From: Virgibacillus_P tibetensis
GTDB lineage: Bacteria; Bacillota; Bacilli; Bacillales; Amphibacillaceae
Length of the DNA stretch: 64,000 nt
Reading direction: 5' to 3'
Assembly: GCF_036026595.1 (NCBI RefSeq)
Contig: NZ_JARZFX010000002.1
Span: forward strand, 124,001 to 188,000
The position numbers and the translations under genes are program-made. Positions 35,724 through 45,042 of this stretch are shown here, one piece after another (within the stretch, counting starts at the first letter, position 1; the number at the start of each line of letters is the position of its first letter). Under the pieces are notes generated by a model. That model was not told the origin of the DNA. It saw only the letters and a list, made by a program, of their open reading frames with translations, and made no database searches.

Positions 35724-35892
35724 AGCCTATACCCTTAATAAACCTTTTTCATGTATACTATTAGTGAATCACACTTTTTCTCAAAAGGGAGCTCTAATAA
35801 TTGATTAAAGTTAAAATGAATGTTCAGACCGCATATCACGGGGAACTACTGCGTGAGGGTAAAGTCTATGAAATTGATGAAACAATTGCCAA
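35724..35892 (+). repeat. Right 169-bp direct repeat flanking the lipoprotein island
   Basis: Near-identical partner of 27530-27698 (two differences seen: GAATCACACT for GAATCAAACT and GTTCAG for GTTCAA). It contains the promoter and first 30 codons of the intact small gene. Confidence 0.9.
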
Positions 35893-35938
35893 ACGCTGGA
35901 TTGCCAGTAAAATAGCAACACCGATTACAGATGAATAA
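35801..35938 (+). CDS. Small phage-like protein, intact copy
   Basis: 45 residues, TTG start with AAAAGGGAG eight bases upstream and a TATACT -10-like box 50 bases before. Sequence MIKVKMNVQTAYHGELLREG, then KVYEIDETIAKRWIASKIAT. The pattern (Y-x-G-E, then E-I-D-E-x-x-A-x-x-W-I) is seen in small phage head-region proteins from memory, so it may be a prophage remnant. A terminator follows at once, so it is a monocistronic unit. Confidence 0.65.
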   Translation: MIKVKMNVQTAYHGELLREGKVYEIDETIAKRWIASKIATPITDE

Positions 35939-35980
35939 TATTTTTTTTACAAACACCTACATTTATTTTTTAATAAAAAG

Positions 35981-36015
35981 TCCCCGCTACTATGCCTTTT
36001 AGCATGTAACGGGGA
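35981..36015 (+). terminator. Terminator after the small phage-like gene
   Basis: TCCCCG...CGGGGA with inner pairs TAC/GTA and ATGC/GCAT around the loop CTTTTA, followed by TCTTTAC. A-run upstream makes it plausible on both strands. Confidence 0.75.
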
Positions 36016-36462
36016 TCTTTACTTTGATCAGCTATCCTGTTCAACAATTTCACTAAATTTCTTTAACGCAACTGGTACTTTTTGGAATTCTTCTTTCTTC
36101 CAGACCGACTGCAAAAATACTTCTGCAATAGCCGCTTGCCTATTACCTATCCGAGTAGCCAATTTTACAACAACTATAGTTTATCATTAACGATAACGTC
36201 AAGTTCAACACAAATTATAATCCTAAATGAAATTCATTCATAATAGTGGGGTGATGACAGCTAATCTTAATAAAACACCTGTTGATATTCGGTTGACATG
36301 CGGATTAAAAGTTAGTACTATTTTAAATAATTAGTCATTTAGTCTTAGTCCATTCAGATAGTGTCCTAATCTATATGTAAACCGGAGATAAATTGAATCT
36401 TCATTCAGCTTGGTTTCACCTTTATAAGTTAAATAAAAATAAGTAAAAGGAGGTATAATGTT
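36016..36462. other. Gap with a possible C-terminal gene remnant
   Basis: On the minus strand an open stretch ending at a TGA (36028-36030) reads RIGNRQAAIAEVFLQSVWKK, then FQKVPVALKKFSEIVEQDS. It has no start codon with a ribosome binding site and a stop about 50 codons upstream, so it looks like the end of a lost gene that I cannot name. The remaining 280 bases before the regulator gene show nothing else. Confidence 0.3.
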
Positions 36463-37434
36463 TTGGAGTTGAATAAACAATCTGTAGAAATGAAGAAAAA
36501 CTTCTTTATAGGAAGAAAGAATGAAATTGAAATTTTTAAAGCGTTTATTCACCCAGAAAACCATTATCTAAAAATACTTAACATACACGGTCTTGGAGGT
36601 ATAGGGAAAACATACTTGCTCGCCGAGTATTCCCGAATTGCAAAAATAGACGGCTTGCTTTTCCTGAAATTAGACAGTGATGATTTCCTTCACACACCTG
36701 CTGGATTTGCCGATTATCTGCTCATTCTACTAAAAGAGAAATCAGATTCCATCCGAACATACACCTCAGTTCCTTTGGAGAACTGTACTCGTAATTTAAA
36801 TTTCATTGCATCAGAGAGACGAGTGATTATTGCGGTTGATTCCTATGAAAAGATGACCGCTCTGGATCGGTGGTTCAGAGAAGTATTTATCCGTCATATA
36901 AATCCAAATGTATTCTTTATAATCGCAGGACGAAACTCGTTAGAAGGCGAATGGAAGGAATCTCCTGCGTGGCGGAAAGTTACAAAACAAATAGAGTTAA
37001 AGGATTTCAACTTAGAACAAACCAGCTCTTATTTAAGTCATCACGGAATTAATAATATCGATCACGTCACCTCATTATGGCAATTTACAGAAGGGCATCC
37101 ACTTACACTCTCACTGGCTGCAATTACGAATAAAAATCCAAATATGACCAGCACTGCAGCAGATAATTTAACTGAAAATATACCTCAAATATTAATGGAA
37201 CTTACCAAAAGATGGCTGCACGAGGCGACCAGCGAAGAACAGCATCGTTTAATAGAATCAGCAGCAGTCCTACATATCTTTAATCAGGAAGGCCTCTCCT
37301 TCGTATTGAATCGTGAAATCAGTCAAGCTACTTTTAAAAAGCTAACCTCTCTCTCTTTCATAAAATCTATCCGGAATGGCTGGGCTATACACGATCAGAT
37401 TAGAGATGCTATCCGAATAGAGTTAAAACATTGA
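36463..37434 (+). pseudogene. LuxR-type STAND regulator, N-terminal ATPase part (interrupted by TGA)
   Basis: 323 codons from TTG 36463, with AAAAGGAGG nine bases upstream (an out-of-frame ATG at 36458 gives only four codons). Residues about 12-200 are an AAA/NB-ARC-like ATPase: FFIGRKNEIEIFKAF, Walker A NIHGLGGIGKTYLL, Walker B RRVIIAVDSYE, sensor FFIIAGR, and a GHPLTLSLAA winged-helix segment. The frame then meets TGA at 37432-37434 (KH-stop-DPKHFDLL) and continues open for 342 more codons to a LuxR domain. So this and the next entry are one gene broken by a point nonsense mutation, or by a sequencing error. Confidence 0.75.
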
Positions 37435-38463
37435 GATCCCAAGCATTTTGACCTACTGAATGAGCGCAGTGCTGCTTTCTACTATCAGAAAACACTTTCA
37501 ACCCGTTCAGCATATAACATAGCTCAGTTCTTTTACCATCTTGGCGATGAATTTATACAATCTGCTTTCTTTAGGGAATCCATCGATACAACTTTATATT
37601 TTGAATCCGTTGCCCCGTACAATTTTAATGAAGTAGTTGAGTTCTTTTCAAATAAAAAAGAGAATCTAACAAAAAGTGATGTTAAATTCTACGATAGGAG
37701 TACAAATAACTCCTTTCACTTCTATGCATCCCTGCAGCATAATAAAAAAGAATTAGAATTAATTAAAACAGACTACGTAGAAAAAATGGGATATCATGTT
37801 GCAAAATTATTAAAGAATCAAGCTGGTGAAACATTAGGTATTTCCATTATTGTACCTATTAATAAAGAAACACTGGAGCACTTAGAAAAAGAACCAGTGT
37901 CACGAGCCTATTTTTCAAATCTAAATGTTAGTGAGAGGAACGCCTTTGCTGTTTCTGAAGATAATAATGCTGGATGGTTTATACGAATGTTGGATTATGC
38001 TGACCCCACCGATCTAGCTGCTCGTTCTTTTTCACTGTATAATTTATTTCCTTTATTGCTGGCTGGAGGAAAGATCATTGTATCCACACCTCTGCCTTTT
38101 TTCCAGGATTTACTAAGAAACTTTGGTTTTCAGGAAGTTGAAGGTGCCCAGCACTATGACTATGGTGAGAATTATCCTTCACCCACATACTTGTTAGATG
38201 TCAGTGGTCCAAAGCTGGCTATATACTTGAAACAATTTACTAATACAACCTATCAGGTCGATATTCTTCAACAGAAGTTTGACTTCACTCCACGTGAAAT
38301 GGACATTATCAAGCTTATATTAGATGAAAATAGTAACTCGACTATTGCCGGCAAGTTATACATTGCCGAAGTAACTGTTAAAAAGCATATTAGCCGGATA
38401 CTTTCAAAAACTCGTGTTAATAACAGGACACAGTTGATTAAACGCATACTGGAAATGGTATAG
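37435..38463 (+). pseudogene. LuxR-type STAND regulator, C-terminal part
   Basis: Same frame as the preceding ATPase part, without any stop between 37435 and 38463. First about 115 codons are the linker after the ATPase (LLNERSAAFYYQKTLSTRSA); an internal ATG at 37786 (MGYHVAKLLK) would start a 225-residue product. The end is a LuxR/GerE helix-turn-helix (KFDFTPREMDIIKLILDENS, IAGKLYIAEVTVKKHISRIL). No ribosome binding site is seen before 37786, so independent expression is doubtful. The target genes are unknown. Confidence 0.75.
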
Positions 38464-38476
38464 CTCTTTTTCTCAA

Positions 38477-38498
38477 AGGGAGACAACTGAGTCTCCCT
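38477..38498. terminator. Hairpin between the LuxR-type gene and the DUF4870 gene
   Basis: AGGGAGAC and GTCTCCCT form a perfect 8-bp stem with loop AACTGA; T-rich sequence lies on both sides, so it can serve both convergent genes. Confidence 0.65.
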
Positions 38499-38504
38499 AA
38501 TTTA

Positions 38505-38861
38505 TTACTTTATTAATTGAATACTACCAATAAGCGGTAACGCCTTTTCTTTACCATTTGCAGCATTAATGATCCCTATTACTGCTAAAATTATAATAAA
38601 CAAACTACCAATCGGAAGTATGAGTAACCACCCTATAATTGGTATAAAAGTTCCAAGGACAGATACACCTACCCCGGAAAGAAATAATGTCAATCCTTGA
38701 TTTGCATGAAACATTGCAAATTTGGACTCTTTTGCTGCCAGAAGCGGAATAAAGAATAGTATATATGCTAGAATAGCCATTCCTTTATTTTCTTTAACGT
38801 CAACTGATTCTTCCGGTTGTTCTTCTTCAGTTGTTTCTTCCACTTTTAATTCTTCTGTCAT
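38505..38861 (-). CDS. DUF4870-like small membrane protein
   Basis: 118 residues. A 25-residue Glu-rich N-terminus is followed by three hydrophobic segments (about 28-45, 55-75, 78-100) with KFAMFHANQGLTLFL between, the pattern of DUF4870/COG3296 proteins. Function unknown. AAAGGAGGTG precedes the ATG. Monocistronic. Confidence 0.8.
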   Translation of the reverse strand: MTEELKVEETTEEEQPEESVDVKENKGMAILAYILFFIPLLAAKESKFAMFHANQGLTLFLSGVGVSVLGTFIPIIGWLLILPIGSLFIIILAVIGIINAANGKEKALPLIGSIQLIK

Positions 38862-38993
38862 AATAACACCTCCTTTTACAAACTATTCAAATAAAAATTA
38901 CCACCCATTACATGAATTGTAATGTACACTTAAGTATATAAAATATAACTAAATAAAGTGCAGATTCAAGTCATAATTTTCACACCAGTAGTT

Positions 38994-39167
38994 CTAAAAT
39001 GAATGATTAGTTAGACTGCTTTTTTCTTTAAGGTTTACATTCTTTTTAAGATAATTACGGACCTGACTTTTACTTAAACCCGTTTGTTTAGCTAAGGCAA
39101 TTAAATAAATCCATTCTTGATCATAATGTTGGGTATGACTTTTAATGTTGGCTTTTTCTTTAGTCAA
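38994..39167 (-). CDS. SinI-family anti-repressor-like protein
   Basis: 57 residues from TTG 39167 (GGGGGAAG nine bases upstream); a TTG five codons earlier overlaps that site. The core YDQEWIYLIALAKQTGLSKS then QVRNYLKKN matches the SinI domain, which binds the biofilm repressor SinR and disrupts its tetramer. No sinR gene is in the window, and the C-terminal tail (LKEKSSLTNHSF) is short. Likely to act on a SinR-like protein encoded elsewhere. Confidence 0.8.
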   Translation of the reverse strand: MTKEKANIKSHTQHYDQEWIYLIALAKQTGLSKSQVRNYLKKNVNLKEKSSLTNHSF

Positions 39168-39567
39168 TCTCACTTCCCCCAATCCACGGTTTTAATTATC
39201 TTTTAACCAGTAGATATATCCTATGTCAGTCCTGCTAGCTATCTATAAGAAAACTTACCATAGAACCTATATGTCTGTAATGTATCCCCAGGTATACATC
39301 TAGGTGAATATTGAAAGAATGAGTGTATGTTGAGCTAGCTTAAGATGAGGACGGAATGACTTAGGTGATGGGCGCTGACCTATGAAAACGCCACGTCCTT
39401 GAAAAGGGAGGTCAGCTTTTCTTCGTGCGATGTAACGTTGATGAAATTTTGACTATTCTGTCCGTCGGAGTTGTACTTGGCTCTTGCTGTCAGAAAGTTT
39501 TATAGAGCTAAATTCTATCTCTTAAAAAAAGCCACCCGAGGGCAGCTTTTTTCTATCTATAATTCAT
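39168..39567. other. Gene-free gap with an inverted repeat and a terminator
   Basis: GCTGACCT (39374-39381) pairs with AGGTCAGC (39409-39416) followed by TTTTCTTCGT; the following TTCTTCGTGCGATG recurs at 47255, so this is part of a dispersed repeat. An AAAAAGC/GCTTTTT hairpin at 39523-39552 is the ferredoxin terminator. No gene seen. Confidence 0.5.
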
Positions 39568-39807
39568 TTACTTATTGGCGAAAAATTCTTCAGCCTTCTC
39601 CAAAAATACTTCCTGGTCAGGCGTAAGATCATACTCTTCTTCGATTGCTTCTACCGGACAAACCGCTTTACATGCTCCACAGTCAATACAAATATCTGGA
39701 TCTATGTAAAATTGGTCAGGTCCTTCTTCAATACAATCCACTGGGCACACGCTGACACATTCAGCAGCTTTTTCTGGACCACATGGATCTAATATAACAA
39801 AAGCCAT
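39568..39807 (-). CDS. Seven-iron type ferredoxin
   Basis: 79 residues. Cys9, Cys17, Cys21 and Cys25 in the first half and Cys40, Cys43, Cys46 and Cys50 (DICIDCGACKAVCPVEAI) in the second. The long spacing C-x7-C-x3-C and the missing Cys near position 12 match 3Fe-4S plus 4Fe-4S ferredoxins of thermophiles and Bacillus. Cytoplasmic electron carrier; partner unknown. GGAGGT upstream of the ATG. An acidic C-terminal helix follows. Confidence 0.92.
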   Translation of the reverse strand: MAFVILDPCGPEKAAECVSVCPVDCIEEGPDQFYIDPDICIDCGACKAVCPVEAIEEEYDLTPDQEVFLEKAEEFFANK

Positions 39808-40098
39808 ATATAATTTACCTCCTTATATCCTTCACCAAAATTTAAAACTTTCTTTCTCATATATAATGATACATTAGGTAGGCTCTGCAAGTAAACTGCT
39901 TGATCTGATTTTTCATCACATTATTTTTCAAAATACAACTATTTTTGCAAAGCTCAGCTGCTAAAATAGAGATGGGTTCGGACTGTGGGCTAAACAACAA
40001 CATTCATTACGCAATGTGCCACTATATATAAAAGGTTTTATTATTTACACTTTCGGGAAAAATAAATTATACAACTAAAGAAGGAGCGTATTTTTTAC
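39808..40098. other. Divergent intergenic region
   Basis: 291 bases between the ferredoxin and DUF2188 genes. AT-rich with promoter-like stretches on both sides; no gene or clear palindrome. Confidence 0.4.
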
Positions 40099-40296
40099 AT
40101 GAAAACGTACAGTGTAGCCCCAAACGTAGATGCTACAGCATGGTTCATCAAGTTAGAGGATGTAGCACCAGAAGAAGTATACGACTCAAAAGATGAGGCT
40201 ATTGCCGACGCAAAAAAAATGGCTGAAGAAAATAGTCCAAGCAAAGTGGAAATATTGGACAAGAATCATACAATACTGGAAGAAATAAACTATTAA
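40099..40296 (+). CDS. DUF2188-like small protein
   Basis: 65 residues: KTYSVAPNVDATAWFIKLED then YDSKDEAIADAKKMAEENSP, the DUF2188 pattern (beta strands followed by one helix). Acidic and soluble; function unknown. GGAG lies 12 bases before the ATG. Ends at a strong terminator shared with the convergent rodA-like gene. Confidence 0.78.
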   Translation: MKTYSVAPNVDATAWFIKLEDVAPEEVYDSKDEAIADAKKMAEENSPSKVEILDKNHTILEEINY

Positions 40297-40333
40297 AAAA
40301 AGATCCCAAAAGCTCACTTTTGGGATCTTTTCA
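40297..40333. terminator. Bidirectional terminator
   Basis: AAAAGATCCCAAAAG (40298-40312) and CTTTTGGGATCTTTT (40317-40331) form a perfect 15-bp stem with loop CTCA and serve both the DUF2188 and rodA-like genes. Confidence 0.93.
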
Positions 40334-40337
40334 TTAA

Positions 40338-41516
40338 TTATGGCTGTTTATCACCGAACATGTATTCCTTTGTATGAATATGCACATTTAAAACTACACC
40401 AACTGCGATCATACTCGTCAACAGCGAACTTCCCCCATAGCTTATAAAGGGCAATGTCAAGCCTGTTATAGGCATCATACCAATAGTCATACCGATGTTT
40501 TGGAAAATTTGAAAGGTGAACAGTCCAATAACACCAGCTATAATGTACATACCAAAACGATCCTTACAGTTTATCGCGATAATAATCATACGATAGATCA
40601 ACACAAAATAAATTAACAATAAAACCGAAGCACCCAGAAATCCAAATTCTTCCCCAATAACCGTGAAAATAAAATCTGTATGGATTTCGGGTACCCTGCC
40701 ACTCTGTGCTATAAAACCATTTTGAAAACCATTTCCAAATAAGCCTCCGGATCCGATTCCCAGTCTGGCCCCACTCAATTGATATCCGAACGATCCTGCA
40801 TAAAATTCTGGTTGAAGCCATCCGTATATTCTTGTAAGCTGGTGTTCCTTAAATAACATGTTAAAAATATCTGGTTGATATATAAACAGCCAAGTCAGTA
40901 ATAGTAAAAATAAAATGACTGCCAATCCTATTAACAATATATAGGTGAATGAAATCCCAGAAACCAATAGAATGGTGGCTGCTATAGCGATCGTTACCAG
41001 CGCTGTTCCTAAATCTGGTTGTGCAAAGATAAAGTAAAATGGAATAATCGATAAAATAAAGATACTTATCAAAATATACAAATCACGTTTTGAAGTAGTC
41101 TTATATTTTTCTGTAATTTTATAGACGGCCGTTGCCAGCATAATAATTAGGATCAGCTTTACAAATTCAGAGGGTTGAATCTCAATTCCTCCAATTGCTA
41201 TCCAACGTTGAGAACCCTTATTACTAACACCGAATAGATCAACGAAAAGTAATGAAAGTACGCCTGCAATATACATTGGGATCGCTAACGCCCGGTAATG
41301 TTCGTATTCCAGAAACAGTATAAAAAACATAGCTACTAGTCCAATACAAAACCAGACAGTCTGTCTGATGAGAAAAAATGTAGGGTCAGCACTATATTGT
41401 CCAGAAGCGCTATATATAGCAAACAGACTTATTATAAATAATAAGATCATGCAGAATAACAGCAGATAATCTATTTTATCGAATACACTTCGTATTCGGT
41501 TGTTTATATTTTCCAT
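40338..41516 (-). CDS. SEDS-family peptidoglycan polymerase, RodA-like
   Basis: 392 residues with about ten membrane segments. SEDS signatures: NKGSQRWIAIGGIEIQPSEF, the catalytic-Asp loop FAQPDLGTALV, and PITGLTLPFISYGGSSLL near the C-terminus. Polymerises lipid II glycans with a partner class B PBP during elongation or sporulation. The preceding gene is a second SEDS paralog 106 bases upstream in the same direction; no PBP gene is adjacent. RodA rather than FtsW is suggested by the short termini. Confidence 0.9.
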   Translation of the reverse strand: MENINNRIRSVFDKIDYLLLFCMILLFIISLFAIYSASGQYSADPTFFLIRQTVWFCIGLVAMFFILFLEYEHYRALAIPMYIAGVLSLLFVDLFGVSNKGSQRWIAIGGIEIQPSEFVKLILIIMLATAVYKITEKYKTTSKRDLYILISIFILSIIPFYFIFAQPDLGTALVTIAIAATILLVSGISFTYILLIGLAVILFLLLLTWLFIYQPDIFNMLFKEHQLTRIYGWLQPEFYAGSFGYQLSGARLGIGSGGLFGNGFQNGFIAQSGRVPEIHTDFIFTVIGEEFGFLGASVLLLIYFVLIYRMIIIAINCKDRFGMYIIAGVIGLFTFQIFQNIGMTIGMMPITGLTLPFISYGGSSLLTSMIAVGVVLNVHIHTKEYMFGDKQP

Positions 41517-41622
41517 AGCATACCTCGTCTTACAAACTATTTTTTGTTTAGCATTTACTATTAATTAGCCCATTGTATATGAATAAGGATTTCATCATTT
41601 TAACATACCAAGATACTACTGG

Positions 41623-42762
41623 CTATATTGCCTTAGAAACATTTCTTTCTGAATTCTTCTTCCTTTGACTTATTTGCATAGATATATTCATTAAAATACC
41701 CAACCCAATCAGCGTTATAAGCATGGAAGAACCTCCGTAACTGATTAAAGGTAACGTAATACCAGTAATCGGCAAGAGGCCTGATACAGCGCCTAAGTTT
41801 AGTACTGCTTGAAAACATATTTGAATTGTAACACCAAAGGCTATGAATTTCCCAAAATAATCAGGTGCATATTTAAAAATTTCAAATCCCTTGAACAGCA
41901 GCAGCATATATAATATAACTATTGCCGATAACCCGAGAATACCCAATTCCTCAATAATGATTGCCATAATAAAATCTGTATGTGCCTCTGGGAGAAAGCC
42001 CAGTTTCTGAATACTGTTACCTATCCCCGCACCTGTTATACCACCGGTACCTATCGCTACATAAGAATTAACCATTTGAAATCCCAGGCCCAAAGGATCA
42101 GCAAACGGGTCCATAAATGAAGTTAACCGGTCTGAGCGATAATCGGCCGAGGTTGCCAATAGGATAACACTCATCAGTGCTACTGCACCTAAAGCAAACA
42201 AATGATGCCACCTTGCAGCGGAAATCAGTAAGATACTACCACAAGCAACTAATAAAGATATACCTGTACCCAGATCGGGCTGTAATACGATCAGTGCAAA
42301 TACCACCACAAGCAAAATTAACGGTGGTAGTAGCCCTTTTCGAAAATCTTCTATATAGTCACGTTTATTCATATAAGCTTTTGCAAAATATAAAATCATA
42401 ATGATCTTAGCAATTTCAGATGGCTGAAATAAGATCGGTCCAAAACCCAACCAGCGGGTAGAATAGTTTCGTTCTACCCCAACCCCTGGAATTAAAACTA
42501 AGGTCAGCAATACCAGCATTAAAATTACCATTGGTGCAATAAGTTTTCCATACAATTGATAGGGAATAAAACTGACAATAAAAAACATAATTAAACCAAG
42601 GACAATCCACATTAGTTGCCGATCAAAGAAATGAGTTGCATTACCATATTCCAAAATAGCATATGTGTAACTAGCACTGTACACCATCATGAGTCCTATT
42701 AAAATCATCATAAATACAGTAATAAATAACGAAAAGTCTATGGAGGCGATTTTATTTTTCAA
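41623..42762 (-). CDS. SEDS-family protein, RodA/FtsW-like
   Basis: 379 residues, about ten membrane segments. Signatures RNYSTRWLGFGPILFQPSEI, LQPDLGTGISLL (catalytic Asp) and PITGITLPLISYGGSSML. The start is TTG (MKNKIASIDF). Tandem paralog of the gene at 40338-41516, about one-third alike by eye. FtsW, RodA and SpoVE are not separable without alignment. Confidence 0.9.
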   Translation of the reverse strand: MKNKIASIDFSLFITVFMMILIGLMMVYSASYTYAILEYGNATHFFDRQLMWIVLGLIMFFIVSFIPYQLYGKLIAPMVILMLVLLTLVLIPGVGVERNYSTRWLGFGPILFQPSEIAKIIMILYFAKAYMNKRDYIEDFRKGLLPPLILLVVVFALIVLQPDLGTGISLLVACGSILLISAARWHHLFALGAVALMSVILLATSADYRSDRLTSFMDPFADPLGLGFQMVNSYVAIGTGGITGAGIGNSIQKLGFLPEAHTDFIMAIIIEELGILGLSAIVILYMLLLFKGFEIFKYAPDYFGKFIAFGVTIQICFQAVLNLGAVSGLLPITGITLPLISYGGSSMLITLIGLGILMNISMQISQRKKNSERNVSKAI

Positions 42763-42870
42763 TGGAATGGCTCACCATCTTTCCTGCTTTTTTTAATCAG
42801 CTCCAAATAAAGTGATTTAGATAAAAGACTAAGAAGCTTCCCACCATCACTGGCTAGAAGTCTCCTCTTC

Positions 42871-45042
42871 CTACTTCTTTAATTTTGCCAAAGCATCTGC
42901 CAGGGCATTATTTTTGAATCCATCATCCTGTTTATTTAAATATTTATTTACATCCTTCTTCGATACTTTATGTTTCTTTTCACGCTGTTTTCTCTCGTTA
43001 AAGGTAGAGAGCTTCTCTCTGTGTCCACACTTACACATAAACGTTTGTCCTTCTCCTTCACCGCGTAATTCTAAACGCTTATGGCATTTTGGACAGCGCG
43101 CGTTTGTTTGTTTAGCAATATTTTTCTTATGTCCGCAGGCACGATCCTGACAAACAAGCATCTTCCCGTGCTTATTATTTATTTCAAGCATGAGCTTACC
43201 GCAGTCCGGACATTTTGTGCCAGTCATGTTATCATGTTTAAACTCTTCGTCGCTTCCTTTAATTTCCTGAACAACTTCTTTCGCATATCCTTTCATCTCA
43301 GAAATGAATCGATTTTTGTCGAGTTTCCCTTCCGCTATTAAACCAAGTTTCTGCTCCCATTCGGCTGTTAGCGCAGGTGAGCGTAATTCTTCTGGTACCA
43401 AATCAAGTAACTGACGGCCTTTTGATGTAAGGTGAATATGCTTGCCTTTCATTTCCATATACATACTGTTAAATAATTTTTCGATAATGTCGGCACGGGT
43501 AGCGACTGTTCCCAGTCCCCCGGTTTTATTAATCGTGCTGGCCAAATGCTTCTGGTCTGAGTCCATATAACGAACCGGATTTTCCATCGCCTGCAGTAAG
43601 GCTCCTTCTGTAAAACGTTCCGGTGGCTTCGTTTCACCCTCCGTCATCGTTAGACGCACATCAGAGTATATATCGCCATTATTAACACTTGGTAAACGTT
43701 GATCATCGTTACTTTCTCCTTCTTCATAACGATTATCATAGATTTCCTTCCAGCCTTGCTTTTTAACAATTTTTCCTTTTGCTGAGAATTTTTCTCCCAC
43801 TATTTCAGCAGTAATTGTCGTTTGTTCATACTCGTACGGGTCAGATAAAACAGCTAAAAACCTTTTTATAACAAGGTCATATATTTTTCTTTCCTTATCA
43901 TTCAGTTCATCTAAAATAACATACTGTTCTGTCGGTATAATTGCGTGATGATCCGATACTTTGGCATTATCAACTACGGATTTAGACAGTTTAAATTCCT
44001 TTCGGGAGATTTTCCCTGCGAATCGTGCATATTGGTCCACCCCACAAGCTTTTACCCTGTCTTTAAGTGTAGGAACAATATCCGTGGTAATGACGCGCGA
44101 ATCTGTTCTTGGATAAGTTAACACTTTATGTTGTTCATAGAGCTTCTGCATGAGGGACAAGGTTTGTTTGCCCGAAAATCCAAAAATACGGTTTGCATCA
44201 CGCTGTAATTCGGTTAGGTCATACAGCTGTGGTGCATGTTTTTTCTTGTAGGTTTTTTCCACATTAATTACCTTTGCCTGCTTCCCTTTCATGCTTCCAA
44301 GTAGTGATTCTGCCTTCTCTTTAGAAAACATACGGCTGTTATTTTTTGCATCCTGCCATCTTAATGTAAAGCCTTTACTGGTTTTAGCTTCCAGTCCATA
44401 AAATTTTCTTGGCTGAAATTGTTTAATTTCCTTTTCACGTTTGTCAATCATTGCCAGCGTTGGTGTTTGAACACGACCACTCGAAAGTTGTGCATTAAAT
44501 TTAGTTGTCAATGCTCGCGTCGCGTTTAAGCCGACATACCAATCTGCTTCCGAACGTGCCACAGCGGAAGCGTATAAATTTTCATAATTGCCACCTGGCT
44601 TCAGCTGTTTAAAGCCGTCACGTATAGCTTTATCGGTCACAGATGAAATCCACAAACGTTTCACCGGCTTGGTTACACGCGCCTTCTCTAAAATCCAGCG
44701 AGCAACCAGTTCACCTTCACGTCCTGCGTCAGTAGCGATTACAATGTTACTGACATCTTTACGATTCAATTGAGTTTTAACTGATTGGAACTGCTTACCG
44801 GTCTTTTTAATTACAACCAGCTTTAATTGGGACGGCAGCATCGGTAAATCATCAATCTTCCATGTTTTATATTTCTCATCATAAACTTCTGGATCGGCTA
44901 ATGTAACTAAATGACCCAGAGCCCATGTCACTATATAGTTTGATCCTTCCAAATAGCCATTTCCCTTTTTACTGCAATTAAGCACACGGGCAATGTCCCG
45001 GCCAACAGAAGGCTTTTCTGCTAATACTACTGTTTTACTCAA
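42871..45042 (-). CDS. topB: DNA topoisomerase III
   Basis: 723 residues from the TTG at 45042 (AGAGAGGA eight bases upstream, MSKTVVLAEKPSVGRD); the frame is open further upstream without a better start. Type IA enzyme: Toprim domain with Glu in LAEKPSVG and the acidic triad in IATDAGREGELVARW, active-site Tyr in VLTYPRTDSRV. The C-terminus carries two zinc-ribbon-like segments (CPDCGKLML ... CQDRACGHKK and CPKCHKRLEL ... CKCGHREKL) and a basic tail. Relaxes negative supercoils and decatenates. Close to Bacillus TopB in length (about 727). Confidence 0.94.
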   Translation of the reverse strand: MSKTVVLAEKPSVGRDIARVLNCSKKGNGYLEGSNYIVTWALGHLVTLADPEVYDEKYKTWKIDDLPMLPSQLKLVVIKKTGKQFQSVKTQLNRKDVSNIVIATDAGREGELVARWILEKARVTKPVKRLWISSVTDKAIRDGFKQLKPGGNYENLYASAVARSEADWYVGLNATRALTTKFNAQLSSGRVQTPTLAMIDKREKEIKQFQPRKFYGLEAKTSKGFTLRWQDAKNNSRMFSKEKAESLLGSMKGKQAKVINVEKTYKKKHAPQLYDLTELQRDANRIFGFSGKQTLSLMQKLYEQHKVLTYPRTDSRVITTDIVPTLKDRVKACGVDQYARFAGKISRKEFKLSKSVVDNAKVSDHHAIIPTEQYVILDELNDKERKIYDLVIKRFLAVLSDPYEYEQTTITAEIVGEKFSAKGKIVKKQGWKEIYDNRYEEGESNDDQRLPSVNNGDIYSDVRLTMTEGETKPPERFTEGALLQAMENPVRYMDSDQKHLASTINKTGGLGTVATRADIIEKLFNSMYMEMKGKHIHLTSKGRQLLDLVPEELRSPALTAEWEQKLGLIAEGKLDKNRFISEMKGYAKEVVQEIKGSDEEFKHDNMTGTKCPDCGKLMLEINNKHGKMLVCQDRACGHKKNIAKQTNARCPKCHKRLELRGEGEGQTFMCKCGHREKLSTFNERKQREKKHKVSKKDVNKYLNKQDDGFKNNALADALAKLKK

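Noticed and set aside
27530..35892. Intact prophage
   Set aside because: Only the 45-residue protein looks phage-like; no integrase, capsid, terminase or lysis genes are present.
37432..37434. TGA as selenocysteine or programmed read-through codon in the LuxR-type gene
   Set aside because: No SECIS-like hairpin follows at once and the family does not use selenocysteine; a simple nonsense mutation or error is more likely.
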